Source of the DNA: Lachancea kluyveri NRRL Y-12651
Lineage: Eukaryota > Ascomycota > Saccharomycetes > Saccharomycetales > Saccharomycetaceae
Assembly: GCA_000149225.2 (NCBI GenBank)
Contig: CM000688.1
Location: 744,001 to 808,000, forward strand
Direction: 5' to 3'
Length of the DNA stretch: 64,000 bases
Shown here piece by piece: positions 1 through 8,589 of this stretch (positions within the stretch are counted from its first letter, which is position 1; the number at the start of each line of letters is the position of its first letter). The position numbers and the translations under genes were made by a program. Below the pieces are notes generated by a model. It was not told the DNA's origin, ran no database searches, and worked only from the letters and a program-made list of their open reading frames with translations.

Positions 1-1055
1 GTAATCAATGCCGCGTTGACAATATCTGGAAGTACCTTGATGCCTAAGTTATTCATTGCAATAACATATGGAGAGGCTCCTGCACCTGGTCTATCTTCGG
101 TGATCGCGGCTGTTAAGTTGGGATCATTGGCACTACATACAATGCCGATGCACAGACATCCACCCAAAAATAGAACCGTTAGCCTTACAAATACCTGCTT
201 GAACGCAATCGGCAAGACCTTACGGGGCAGAAGAGTCTCTCCTGCAATCATAGAAACATAGTCAGGCCCGGCAATTGTAAAGCTTGCCTGAATAAGGCAG
301 GCCAAAAACCCTTGAAAGTAGCCGGCTGACGAGCCAACCGTCTTGTCGTTGTTAGGAAAATATTCTTTGAACGGTAAGTCTTTGAAGTTGCGGAACCCAT
401 AGCGATCGTGCTTGGGATTACCACCAAGCATTGTGATAAAGGTGAAGAAGAAAAGACCAATTGCTAGGAAAATTTTGAAACTGGCAAGCCAAAACTCCAT
501 TTCACCATAGTACCGAACAGCAAAAACACTTATTGCGAGGTAAAGAACTACTTGCACAACCAACGGGATTGCAGCAGAGTAATCGTCTCTCCAATAGTGT
601 ATCATTGTATTAACGGCTACAATTTCAAACGGTATTTGCACACACTCTAAAAACCAAAAGTTCCAACTTGCCATAATCGCCAATGAATTATCAACACAAC
701 GTGATGCTATTCGCAAAAACGGAGAGCTGAACGGCATATAGCAAACCATCTCTGCTGTTGAAACGGTGATACATAAGATTGGGATACACCATAGGGAAAA
801 GCCTAAAAGTAGAAATACTGGACCACCGTGGTATAAGGCTCTCCCTATACTAACAAACAATGCAGTGCCGATAACACCTGAGATACCTATTAGCTGTACG
901 TGTCTGTTCTGCAACTTCCGATGCGTCGATGTGGGGATGCTGCTATCACGATCCTTTGCCGACGAATTGGAAAACGAGGAACGTCTCGATAACAAGCTCT
1001 CTTCAAAACATACTACAGATCGTTCCGTTTGGGGTATTTTCTTGATAGAAGCCAT
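1..1055 (-). CDS. AGP2: AGP2, plasma-membrane amino acid/carnitine permease-type transporter (3' part missing)
   Basis: The reading frame is open on the minus strand from an ATG at 1055 to the left edge, giving about 351 residues. The family member in S. cerevisiae is close to 600 residues, so the C-terminal 40% lies outside the window. A hydrophilic N-tail of about 45 residues is followed by the amino acid permease signature RHVQLIGISGVIGTALFVSI (first membrane helix) and a series of hydrophobic helices; stretches such as FQGFLACLIQASFTIAGPDY match Agp2 closely. In S. cerevisiae Agp2 acts in carnitine, polyamine and amino acid uptake and sensing. The N-tail is shorter than in S. cerevisiae, and no in-frame ATG lies upstream before a stop at about 1089-1091. 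The gene is divergent from the YPR089W homologue. Identity is near certain; the transported substrate in this species is inferred. Confidence 0.93.
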   Translation of the reverse strand, partial: MASIKKIPQTERSVVCFEESLLSRRSSFSNSSAKDRDSSIPTSTHRKLQNRHVQLIGISGVIGTALFVSIGRALYHGGPVFLLLGFSLWCIPILCITVSTAEMVCYMPFSSPFLRIASRCVDNSLAIMASWNFWFLECVQIPFEIVAVNTMIHYWRDDYSAAIPLVVQVVLYLAISVFAVRYYGEMEFWLASFKIFLAIGLFFFTFITMLGGNPKHDRYGFRNFKDLPFKEYFPNNDKTVGSSAGYFQGFLACLIQASFTIAGPDYVSMIAGETLLPRKVLPIAFKQVFVRLTVLFLGGCLCIGIVCSANDPNLTAAITEDRPGAGASPYVIAMNNLGIKVLPDIVNAALI

Positions 1056-1836
1056 ATCCTTTATGTTTCTTATATTAACAAAAAGGTCTTAGTTCGAGCA
1101 TATACATCTCTGTGTGGCTCCATATTTATAATGTCTGTTACGTAACAAGGGCATCATTGCGTATGGGGCCAATTACCGTCTACGGCGATTGTACCGGATT
1201 AATGGGACGGGTCGGAAAATTATTTTAGTCACGTTACAAGCACGTGACGAAAAATAAAAGTATCCCGGCACGTGATAGCTAAATATCACATAAAACGAAA
1301 TAAACGGGCAACACCACTAAGGAGCGTTTTCTATATGGATAAAAACTCGAGAAATCAAGAACGTTCATGATGTTATAAGAGGCTAAACCCTTTATCGTTT
1401 TGCCGCGAGGCTTGTAATTAGCAGCATTAGACTACGTGATGCCAGAATGCCATTCAGCTCACTCTTGAACCGTACTATGACCGTTCTACGCATCTGGTTT
1501 AGATGCACTCTCGGACTTTGCTTTCCAACCATTGTCCCCTACCTCCCAGCCATTCGTTGGTGAGCTCCAGTACCCATCTTATCAATGCTGACGGTATACT
1601 GACCTGTTTCTTGCATACTTTCCCCTATATCCTCTCAGCTAACCAGATTTGCAACGCCCTAATCGATTTAAAGTATCTAACTAAGGCTAAGTGATGTTGG
1701 TTTTTTTTTCACCACTTATATATATACCTTTACACGAATGACAATATTTCGCTCAACCAAACCCAATTTCATTTTAGTATTTGGAAAGGTCAGGATAAGG
1801 ACGAGAGAGACAAGCATCAAAAGAGTATCAGAAAAT
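1056..1836. promoter_or_regulatory. Divergent promoter region AGP2 / YPR089W
   Basis: There is no convincing gene in this 0.78 kb. On the AGP2 side are two GCACGTGA boxes, listed separately. On the other side a TATATATA run near 1718-1725 precedes the downstream gene. Because that TATA lies only about 15 bases before a possible ATG at 1738, the later ATG at 1837 is the better start for the downstream gene. Confidence 0.6.
1241..1274. promoter_or_regulatory. Paired Cbf1-type E-boxes (CACGTG) upstream of AGP2
   Basis: CACGTG occurs at 1241-1246 and 1269-1274, each within GCACGTGA in the same orientation and 28 bases apart. CACGTG is the core bound by Cbf1 (and Pho4) in yeasts. Binding here is inferred from sequence only. 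Confidence 0.5.
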
Positions 1837-4239
1837 ATGGATATCGGCGATCCTTGGAGGGAACAGAGCACCGAGAACAACCCATCTGCTTCATTGCAAT
1901 TTCAAGCAGACTCCAAGTTGGAATCTGTGCACAGCACCGTTAACTCTCTAAAAGGTGAAGATCCATGGTCGCAATTGGTTCGATTAATCGCAGATACAGA
2001 AGAGAGAAACCCTGGAAAATTTAATGAGTTATTGTTTCAGATACAAAATATCAACAGTACCTCGAAAACCGGTGTTCCCTTATTGATATATGCAATAGTA
2101 TACGACCATCCCCTATACATCGAAATGCTTCACTCTACTGGTTCATTAGATCCAAACGTACCGGATACTCTCACTTCTTACACTCCATTGATGTGGTGCT
2201 TCCATTTAAATAGGCAACAGTGCTGTATCGAACTGTTAAACTTTACAGAGGAACTTGATCTCAATAAGAAAAATAGTAATGGTTCTACAGCACTTGATCT
2301 AGTTTTGCCAGGTACGGATATCTATGAGTTTGTTGAAGAGCATAAATTGTTTCAACTAGCAAACGAATCACAGATAGCTGACCTGTACAAAGGTCCAGCC
2401 TCTAATCACAACGATATCGATCACACGTTGGATAATATTAACTTACAAACAGCGGGTATGTCGCTAGAGGACGAGAACTTGTTTAACGATGGTAGCAGCG
2501 TATACAATGAGGATAAACTAAATTTCATAAGAGGAATGCATAAAGACGGAGAACGAGAAGAGCTCCCAACGTTTGATTTTGATCATGTACTGCCCGGTCA
2601 ATTTATTGTATTTGCAGATTATGACATACCTAAACTTCTAGATCTTTTGATGATGCTGCCCAGTAGACAACCACATCGAACCACGTTACCAGCCGCAGTA
2701 ATATACCAATGTATTAGGTATGCTGACCATAAGAAAGAAAGTAAATCTTTGGTCGAGTCTATCTTCCATTTGTGCCTAACGAAAATCTTAAGTTCTAGCG
2801 CATCCACTTCAGGTGGTGTGATTGAGGGTGCTTCAACTGGTGATATTGTTTTGCAGTCATATTGGTTGTCTGCGATAAACTTTTTGTATTATTACTTATA
2901 CAGGGAGGAGCGGTTTTTTAAAAAGTATCCGTCTCTTTTGCAGGAGTTGATCAATGCCATGCACTCAATTATTGTTGAATTGAGTTCATCCATACATTCG
3001 CGTATAACACCGCTGATAGAACCAACTATTTTAGAATACACGACGATTGCAGAGGTTAAACAGACGCTGTACAAAAAAGACTGGAACTTTTTTAAGAAGA
3101 GAAAGCAACGGCACGACAAACATGGCCAGGACTCTTACGATGAAATTTTGAAAATGTTATATCCACCATCTTTAGAAGAACAAATGAAACCGTCGCCTTT
3201 AAAAATAGTTCAAATTTTTGGTGCTCTGGTATACGTACTAGAACTGCATCAGATCCATCCTTTAGTGTCACAACAATGTTTATCCACCACAGTTAACTGG
3301 TTTTCATCAACAATATTCAATAAGATCTTATCCAACAAAAAGAAGTCCTTATCCCGAGCACATGCAATCCAAATCAGGCTAAATCTCTCCGTTATTCAAG
3401 ATTGGATCAAAAATCACGATTTTACTGTCGAGAGACCCAACATGATAGATGATTTCATGTGGGAAAGGTTTCCATATACGTTGATTCATAACGTCGGTGA
3501 AATAGACTTGTCGTCGAACGAACTGAGAAACATAGCCACTTATAAGAAACAAAATGGCAGTATTTTTGACATGTCTAACTCACTGTTCTATTACCAGTCT
3601 TTCTACCACATATCACTGTTTCATTTTGAACCTCTTTTACAGCTATTACAATGGTTACAGGTAGCAACAACTTTGGACGATGTTGCCAGTTTAGAAGTCA
3701 CCTCGTCCATCCTGAATAGGCTAACCCCCCTTCAGTTGTTGAAATCAATGGAGAAATACAGGTATGAAGTCGATGAATCCAAGTTTAAAAGTATGCTAAG
3801 AAAAAAGTTGTCCGTTATCTGTAAAGAGAACGGCGATACCGAACAATACCTACCAGAACGTGCAGTTCCATTATTAGCCTTACCAACGATTTCAGAATTG
3901 ATTGAATCATACACAGATTGCAGTGACAGCTTCCAGTTTTTACCCTTCTTGCCTATCGATATCCAAGACGACATAGACGAAATACATGAACAAAACAACA
4001 AGGAACGTGAGCTAAAACAACAGAGAAGCAACTGGGAAAATCCCGACGGAGAAGAAAGTGAAAACGAAACTAGCAGTAAATCAGAAGAGGGCAGTGATAA
4101 AGAGGATGGAGATTTTGGAAAAGTCCCGTTTGACAGCGATGCTGGCGACCAATTATTCAAGGAGTTACATGCACCATCCACTGCTGCACAGCGCCCTGTG
4201 TGGGCCGCTAATGATGATATAGAAGCCAATCCATGGTAG
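1837..4239 (+). CDS. YPR089W: YPR089W homologue, ankyrin plus dilute (DIL) domain protein
   Basis: The frame extends 5' to an ATG at 1738. The start chosen here is the ATG at 1837 (MDIGDPWREQ), giving 800 residues, because a TATA run sits immediately before 1738. Ankyrin-like repeats occupy about residues 75-180 (YTPLMWCF, GSTALDLVLPG). A long helical region from about 240 to 650 resembles the DIL domain that also occurs in class V myosin tails. The end is strongly acidic and Ser/Glu-rich. GDPW, EDPW and a terminal NPW motif sit at the two ends of the protein. The S. cerevisiae member is about 888 residues and of unclear function. Its place near NVJ2 and MEC1 fits the interleaved XVI/II gene order. 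Family identity is likely; the role is unknown. Confidence 0.8.
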   Translation: MDIGDPWREQSTENNPSASLQFQADSKLESVHSTVNSLKGEDPWSQLVRLIADTEERNPGKFNELLFQIQNINSTSKTGVPLLIYAIVYDHPLYIEMLHSTGSLDPNVPDTLTSYTPLMWCFHLNRQQCCIELLNFTEELDLNKKNSNGSTALDLVLPGTDIYEFVEEHKLFQLANESQIADLYKGPASNHNDIDHTLDNINLQTAGMSLEDENLFNDGSSVYNEDKLNFIRGMHKDGEREELPTFDFDHVLPGQFIVFADYDIPKLLDLLMMLPSRQPHRTTLPAAVIYQCIRYADHKKESKSLVESIFHLCLTKILSSSASTSGGVIEGASTGDIVLQSYWLSAINFLYYYLYREERFFKKYPSLLQELINAMHSIIVELSSSIHSRITPLIEPTILEYTTIAEVKQTLYKKDWNFFKKRKQRHDKHGQDSYDEILKMLYPPSLEEQMKPSPLKIVQIFGALVYVLELHQIHPLVSQQCLSTTVNWFSSTIFNKILSNKKKSLSRAHAIQIRLNLSVIQDWIKNHDFTVERPNMIDDFMWERFPYTLIHNVGEIDLSSNELRNIATYKKQNGSIFDMSNSLFYYQSFYHISLFHFEPLLQLLQWLQVATTLDDVASLEVTSSILNRLTPLQLLKSMEKYRYEVDESKFKSMLRKKLSVICKENGDTEQYLPERAVPLLALPTISELIESYTDCSDSFQFLPFLPIDIQDDIDEIHEQNNKERELKQQRSNWENPDGEESENETSSKSEEGSDKEDGDFGKVPFDSDAGDQLFKELHAPSTAAQRPVWAANDDIEANPW

Positions 4240-5127
4240 ATATTGTTAATACATGTACTTAACTAGTAAAGGAAAAATAAGATATTTTTCCTTTCTCTCC
4301 TATATAAAGCTAGTTTAGGAAATACTTTTCTATTTACTTTATGATGCTTTCTTTGATTGTGTTATAATCAGGAGTCTGAGGTACATGGTGCTTGAGGAGT
4401 ATTAAACAAAAACTTTGTTCCTCTATTCCAGTTTCTCAGCTTTGGTTCCAACAGTCGGTGTTTATTAAAGCTTGCACTGAAACAATTTATGTACAGTTTG
4501 CAAAAAGCTGGAGTTAGTAGAAAGTCTTGCTTAAGTATTGTTAAAAAACAGACACCTTATCTTGTCTTTTGTAACGTCGCTTATACGGTAATGACGAAGA
4601 AGTCTGTAGTTGAGATTAACTCATCTTATAACCGGGTGTACTATCTAAAGTAGTTGGGGATTTTACATCGACCGTTTTACTATACAATACTATTTTTCAA
4701 ACTTTACTCAGTATTTTGGCTTCAAATTCGTGCTCACTTCTACATGGGTTGATCAAATACGTAATTGTTATTCCCAAATAAACCCAATTGTTATAATACT
4801 CTACACTATAATAAATTATAATATTTGTGTCCAACGTTACAGTCATCCAGAAGAAACGCATGATAATGGCAAGATACAGCATTTTTTATTGGAGAATATC
4901 ATTCGGGCCACCCAAAATAACTGTTTTGAATGGTGGTAAACTTCAACATACCCGGGATTTTAAGTCGAAAAATAAAAATCAAGAGGCTGGTTTCAAGTCA
5001 TTTGATAGCCCAAAATCACGAGGGCCTACAAAAACTCTATTAAAACAGATTAATTGCCAAATACAAGGAAAATACTATCGAAAACTAAAAAAAAAAAAAA
5101 ACAAACAAAAAACGTCTTCTTTTCCAT
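4240..5127. other. Long convergent intergenic region, no gene recognised
   Basis: 888 bases separate two genes that point at each other, which is long for a convergent gap in this compact sequence. The region is AT-rich with an A-run near 5088-5100. The only sizeable frames lack an ATG start or any recognisable protein feature. I saw no tRNA, box C/D snoRNA or LTR pattern. Confidence 0.5.
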
Positions 5128-7581
5128 TTATTTTAAGGGAATACGATGAAACTTCCCACCCATGTTATGCAGCTCCGAAACACCTGTTTTAACTCTAACG
5201 TGGTACTCCTCGAACGTGGATTGCTCTTCATGTCCTTCATCTAAAACACCTGCATGTAAGTCAAATAATGGTGTATCGGGAATCGCTAATTCATGGACAT
5301 CGTGAACACTTTGCCAAACGTTATCTTGTTGCACCATGAATCCACTCTCGCTATTTGTGCTGTTGAATAAATCACTTCCATCTTCGTCTTCATCAACATG
5401 TTGTGCTAGTACATTTGGCGAGGGCTCAAAATGGCCAAAAGCTCTTTGAATACCAACCTCAGATGGTAAGTTGTTGTCAATGCTACGAATACGTTGGTTA
5501 TTCAAGGGCGTGTGATGCAGAGGTTGGGGTTGAGTTTTGATGCTCTCTGCACGTAGGGCCACACTCCCATTATTATTGTGCTCGCCAACTACCAAATATA
5601 CGAAGCTGCCGACACTCCATTCGTACCACACTCTGTCGCTATCCAAGGTATGGTTTCTGGCCATAAACACTTCTACCTCAGTGTCATCTGAAATGAAAAA
5701 AGGCTGTTTCAAGGGGAAGAAAATTGGTGACCAAGAATTCATTTCTGATGTGTGATTTACCTTTCGATAAAGCGCAGAGGAACGTTTCTCTTCAAGAGGT
5801 TGGTCATTGAATTCTCTGTCAGTCTTCAATTTAACTGTTGACTCGTCTGGCAAAATAGACAATGTAATATTGGAATATAGTGTGGCTGTAAAAAATCCAA
5901 CAAGACCGTGCATTTCACCTTTGTGTTTAATCTTAAATTGAGTTGTCGTCACTTTGGTGAATGGATCAAACTTTGAAGAATTTGGATGTTCAAATGACCA
6001 AAGTTCGTTGATTTTACTTGACAGCATGCAGTATGGTATTTTGTGAATAACCCATGGTGATTCCAGTGCGTTTGGACCCATAGATTTCAATTTCTGGTAA
6101 AGCAATGGTGAAGATACCGGTGCTACGTAAGAGGTGTACTTTTGTGGGATGAATTTGGTCGTTGGCTTAGAGTGGTATGTCTCAATGTTCCACAAACACT
6201 CAGGGGAAAGTTCGTTACACCCAAACGAGCCTAGTAGCTCACTGATACACAAATCAATTTTTGTTTGGGATGGCCAACTACGCATATCCTGGTTGATGAT
6301 TTCCACAGAATTATTCCAACAGTCAAAGTTGCGTTTTTGCAGATATAGCATAGCCTGTGGGTTCTTTTCCAAAGCGATTAAGTGGCTGCCAACAATTTTT
6401 AACCTTTGCAAGCATTTAAAGGTTTTATCTACTAAAGGACCCCTACCAGCACCAGTGACAAGGATCACCAAATTCGAATCCTTTGCCAACCATTTTTGCT
6501 TTGTCTCTTTCAATAAATCTTGCAATGCTTGGAAAATAGCACTTTCGTAGAGATCATACTTTACCTTATCCTTTTCGAAAACGTGATATGTGTAGTTTGA
6601 CAAATTGTCCGAAAGCGGTTTTAGTGGGGGCATGATCCTTGGAGCTTGGTCTGTTTCCGAAACGGATGACACTTTCGCCATTATGGCCTTGTCACCTTTT
6701 TTTAACAAATAGTTCACATACTCGAGATAAGCTGGCTCACCACCCCTGACCAATGTAGAATATTTTTCCATACCATGTAAAATGACACACAATTCACCGA
6801 GTTTTGGCTGAGAATTACCATTAATACGCTGAAACTCGGCTATTATATTTTGGTTGAACTTGTTCAGTACAGGGTAGTTGTACTGATTTGTCGCAAAAAT
6901 TGAAGATGAGACTAGAAGACAAGTAACTGGCTCGGCCAACCACCTCTGCAAAACATGGGTCGGTGTCTTATACCGAGGAAGCGCCAAAGAGATGGTTAAA
7001 GAAGGATGGTAACCACACAATTTTCTTATAGTATTCCAAAGCTCCCACGTCGATAGAGGATCTGTATCCTCAAATAAGGGCAAGGAAATAGACAATATAG
7101 GTGTTGATAGAGACTCATCATCCTTCGTCTCCAGTGATAAAACTCGTGAGATCATCTGTGCGTATTGATGCAAGTTGTTTAAGTTTCTTGGGGGAGCTAG
7201 TATCAGCTGCTTAATTCCTATGAATTTAGCGTACTGCCATTCATGCAACAATACTTCGTAGCTTAACTCTCTGACAGAGATATCGGAACTTTCCAGTTCT
7301 AACCAAGAGGAGATCAAGCCGATGTACTGGTTGACTGCATCTCCATCCTTTTTTGCCGAGAAAGGTGGCACAGTTAGCTCCTGCAACTGAGGAGGAGGAA
7401 CGTTTAATGCCACTGGGTTGTTTTGTGCTTTATACTCTTGGTAATAGCGCCTGACAGAATCTCTATATCTCGTGTTTGTTAATGGTCGCAATAGGTAATC
7501 ATAGTTGCTTGCTAAACCAGGCCCTCCAGGGTCTTGGGAGCGGTTTCCTGGTTTTAGACCAACAAAGACGTTGCTTTTCAT
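5128..7581 (-). CDS. HSL7: HSL7, PRMT5-type protein arginine methyltransferase, morphogenesis checkpoint adaptor
   Basis: This 817-residue protein (about 827 in S. cerevisiae) starts with MKSNVFVGLKPG. The PRMT5 layout is visible: an N-terminal TIM-barrel-like part (LELESSDISVREL, LILAPPRNLNNL), then the SAM-binding motif VTGAGRGPL near residue 375, an acidic post-I residue in ALEKNP, a double-E-type loop SELLGSFGCNELSPE near 447, and a C-terminal beta barrel. In S. cerevisiae Hsl7 works with Hsl1 at the bud-neck septin ring to bring Swe1 to destruction, linking bud formation to mitosis; its methyltransferase activity is separable from this. Its C-terminal extension (after about 650) is polar and probably disordered. 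It is divergent from CKS1, another Cdk1-pathway gene, with fewer than 300 bases between the starts. Confidence 0.96.
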   Translation of the reverse strand: MKSNVFVGLKPGNRSQDPGGPGLASNYDYLLRPLTNTRYRDSVRRYYQEYKAQNNPVALNVPPPQLQELTVPPFSAKKDGDAVNQYIGLISSWLELESSDISVRELSYEVLLHEWQYAKFIGIKQLILAPPRNLNNLHQYAQMISRVLSLETKDDESLSTPILSISLPLFEDTDPLSTWELWNTIRKLCGYHPSLTISLALPRYKTPTHVLQRWLAEPVTCLLVSSSIFATNQYNYPVLNKFNQNIIAEFQRINGNSQPKLGELCVILHGMEKYSTLVRGGEPAYLEYVNYLLKKGDKAIMAKVSSVSETDQAPRIMPPLKPLSDNLSNYTYHVFEKDKVKYDLYESAIFQALQDLLKETKQKWLAKDSNLVILVTGAGRGPLVDKTFKCLQRLKIVGSHLIALEKNPQAMLYLQKRNFDCWNNSVEIINQDMRSWPSQTKIDLCISELLGSFGCNELSPECLWNIETYHSKPTTKFIPQKYTSYVAPVSSPLLYQKLKSMGPNALESPWVIHKIPYCMLSSKINELWSFEHPNSSKFDPFTKVTTTQFKIKHKGEMHGLVGFFTATLYSNITLSILPDESTVKLKTDREFNDQPLEEKRSSALYRKVNHTSEMNSWSPIFFPLKQPFFISDDTEVEVFMARNHTLDSDRVWYEWSVGSFVYLVVGEHNNNGSVALRAESIKTQPQPLHHTPLNNQRIRSIDNNLPSEVGIQRAFGHFEPSPNVLAQHVDEDEDGSDLFNSTNSESGFMVQQDNVWQSVHDVHELAIPDTPLFDLHAGVLDEGHEEQSTFEEYHVRVKTGVSELHNMGGKFHRIPLK

Positions 7582-7859
7582 TGCTTTTTGGGTGCTTTAC
7601 CCTTCTCTTCTACGTGTTTCAAAGTTACAAACATTGCAAGTTGTCAAATTTTTTTTCAAGATCGAGTTGTTATTGTTTACATATCCATAAGAAATGGGAC
7701 CAATAAGAAGCGTATCTAGTGATATGACAGATAAATGATCTAATGAAATGGGAATCACTAAATGTTGTAAAATTCCTGTATCTGTTTTGTACAGATTTCT
7801 GTACAAAAAGCATTCAGAAACACAAGAAGAACGTACAAGCACATAGAGGGCATCGTGAT

Positions 7860-8243
7860 ATGTTCCACCAAGGCCACACATTTCAAGGGAGAAAGCTGAC
7901 AGAACAGGAAAGATCTCGTGTTCTGGAGTTTCAAGACTCAATCCATTATTCTCCCCGTTACTCAGATGATACTCATGAATACAGACACGTTATGCTTCCT
8001 AAGGCCATGCTAAAAGTAATCCCATCTGACTACTTCAACTCGGAAACTGGAACACTGCGTATCTTAACTGAGGATGAATGGAGAGGTCTAGGTGTTACGC
8101 AGTCACTGGGTTGGGAACACTACGAATGCCACGCTCCAGAGCCGCATATCTTACTATTCAAAAGACCATTGAATTATGACGCTGAACTACGTGCACAAGC
8201 AGCGGCTGCCCAAGCCCAGGCGACAGCAGCTCAAGCTAACTGA
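7860..8243 (+). CDS. CKS1: CKS1, cyclin-dependent kinase subunit
   Basis: Cks1 binds Cdk1 (Cdc28) and phospho-threonines to promote multisite phosphorylation and proteasome-linked steps of the cell cycle. The 127-residue protein holds the whole Cks fold: [22 protein letters not shown], and [19 protein letters not shown], the last containing the beta-hinge and conserved anion-binding residues. The frame continues 5' of the chosen start, but the ATG at 7860 ([14 protein letters not shown]) matches the family N-terminus and the preceding residues do not. S. cerevisiae has a long Gln tail (150 residues); here the tail is a short Ala/Gln run ([16 protein letters not shown]), so the polyQ expansion is absent. 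Confidence 0.96.
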   Translation: MFHQGHTFQGRKLTEQERSRVLEFQDSIHYSPRYSDDTHEYRHVMLPKAMLKVIPSDYFNSETGTLRILTEDEWRGLGVTQSLGWEHYECHAPEPHILLFKRPLNYDAELRAQAAAAQAQATAAQAN

Positions 8244-8589
8244 AAACTTTGGTGCTTTCACATTGTAGTATGAGAATAGGCTTCGTGTTGATTGGATGAG
8301 GGCACAGATAAAGCAGAGTAAGGAAGAACAACATACGTAAAATCGTTGAAGCAAATGTTGGAGGAATGTAGCATAACGCCACACATTTTGTATAATTTCT
8401 ATACGGTATCACTTTACTTATTAAGTAACCGTCACTATGAAACCTTTCGAATATCGATCACATGATTATGTATCGCATTTGACGAGCAGTTTTTAAACGC
8501 ATGCTTGAAATGTTGTAATCTTCTTAACCGCTTGCTACTTCACGAAGCAATAGATATTTTCCAGACTTCCAAAGAGGAGAATAGGAAGC
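8244..8589 (+). promoter_or_regulatory. CKS1-MEC1 intergenic region
   Basis: 346 bases lie between two genes on the same strand and should hold the CKS1 3' end and the MEC1 promoter. I saw no clear TATA box, MCB site or other element. Confidence 0.4.

Noticed and set aside
3732-4229. 165-codon Ser/Leu-rich minus-strand frame
   Set aside because: Antisense shadow of the acidic Glu/Asp-rich C-terminus of the YPR089W homologue.
4827-5192. 121-codon plus-strand frame downstream of the YPR089W homologue
   Set aside because: It opens with GTG, runs into the HSL7 3' end, and is Lys-rich only because of A runs.
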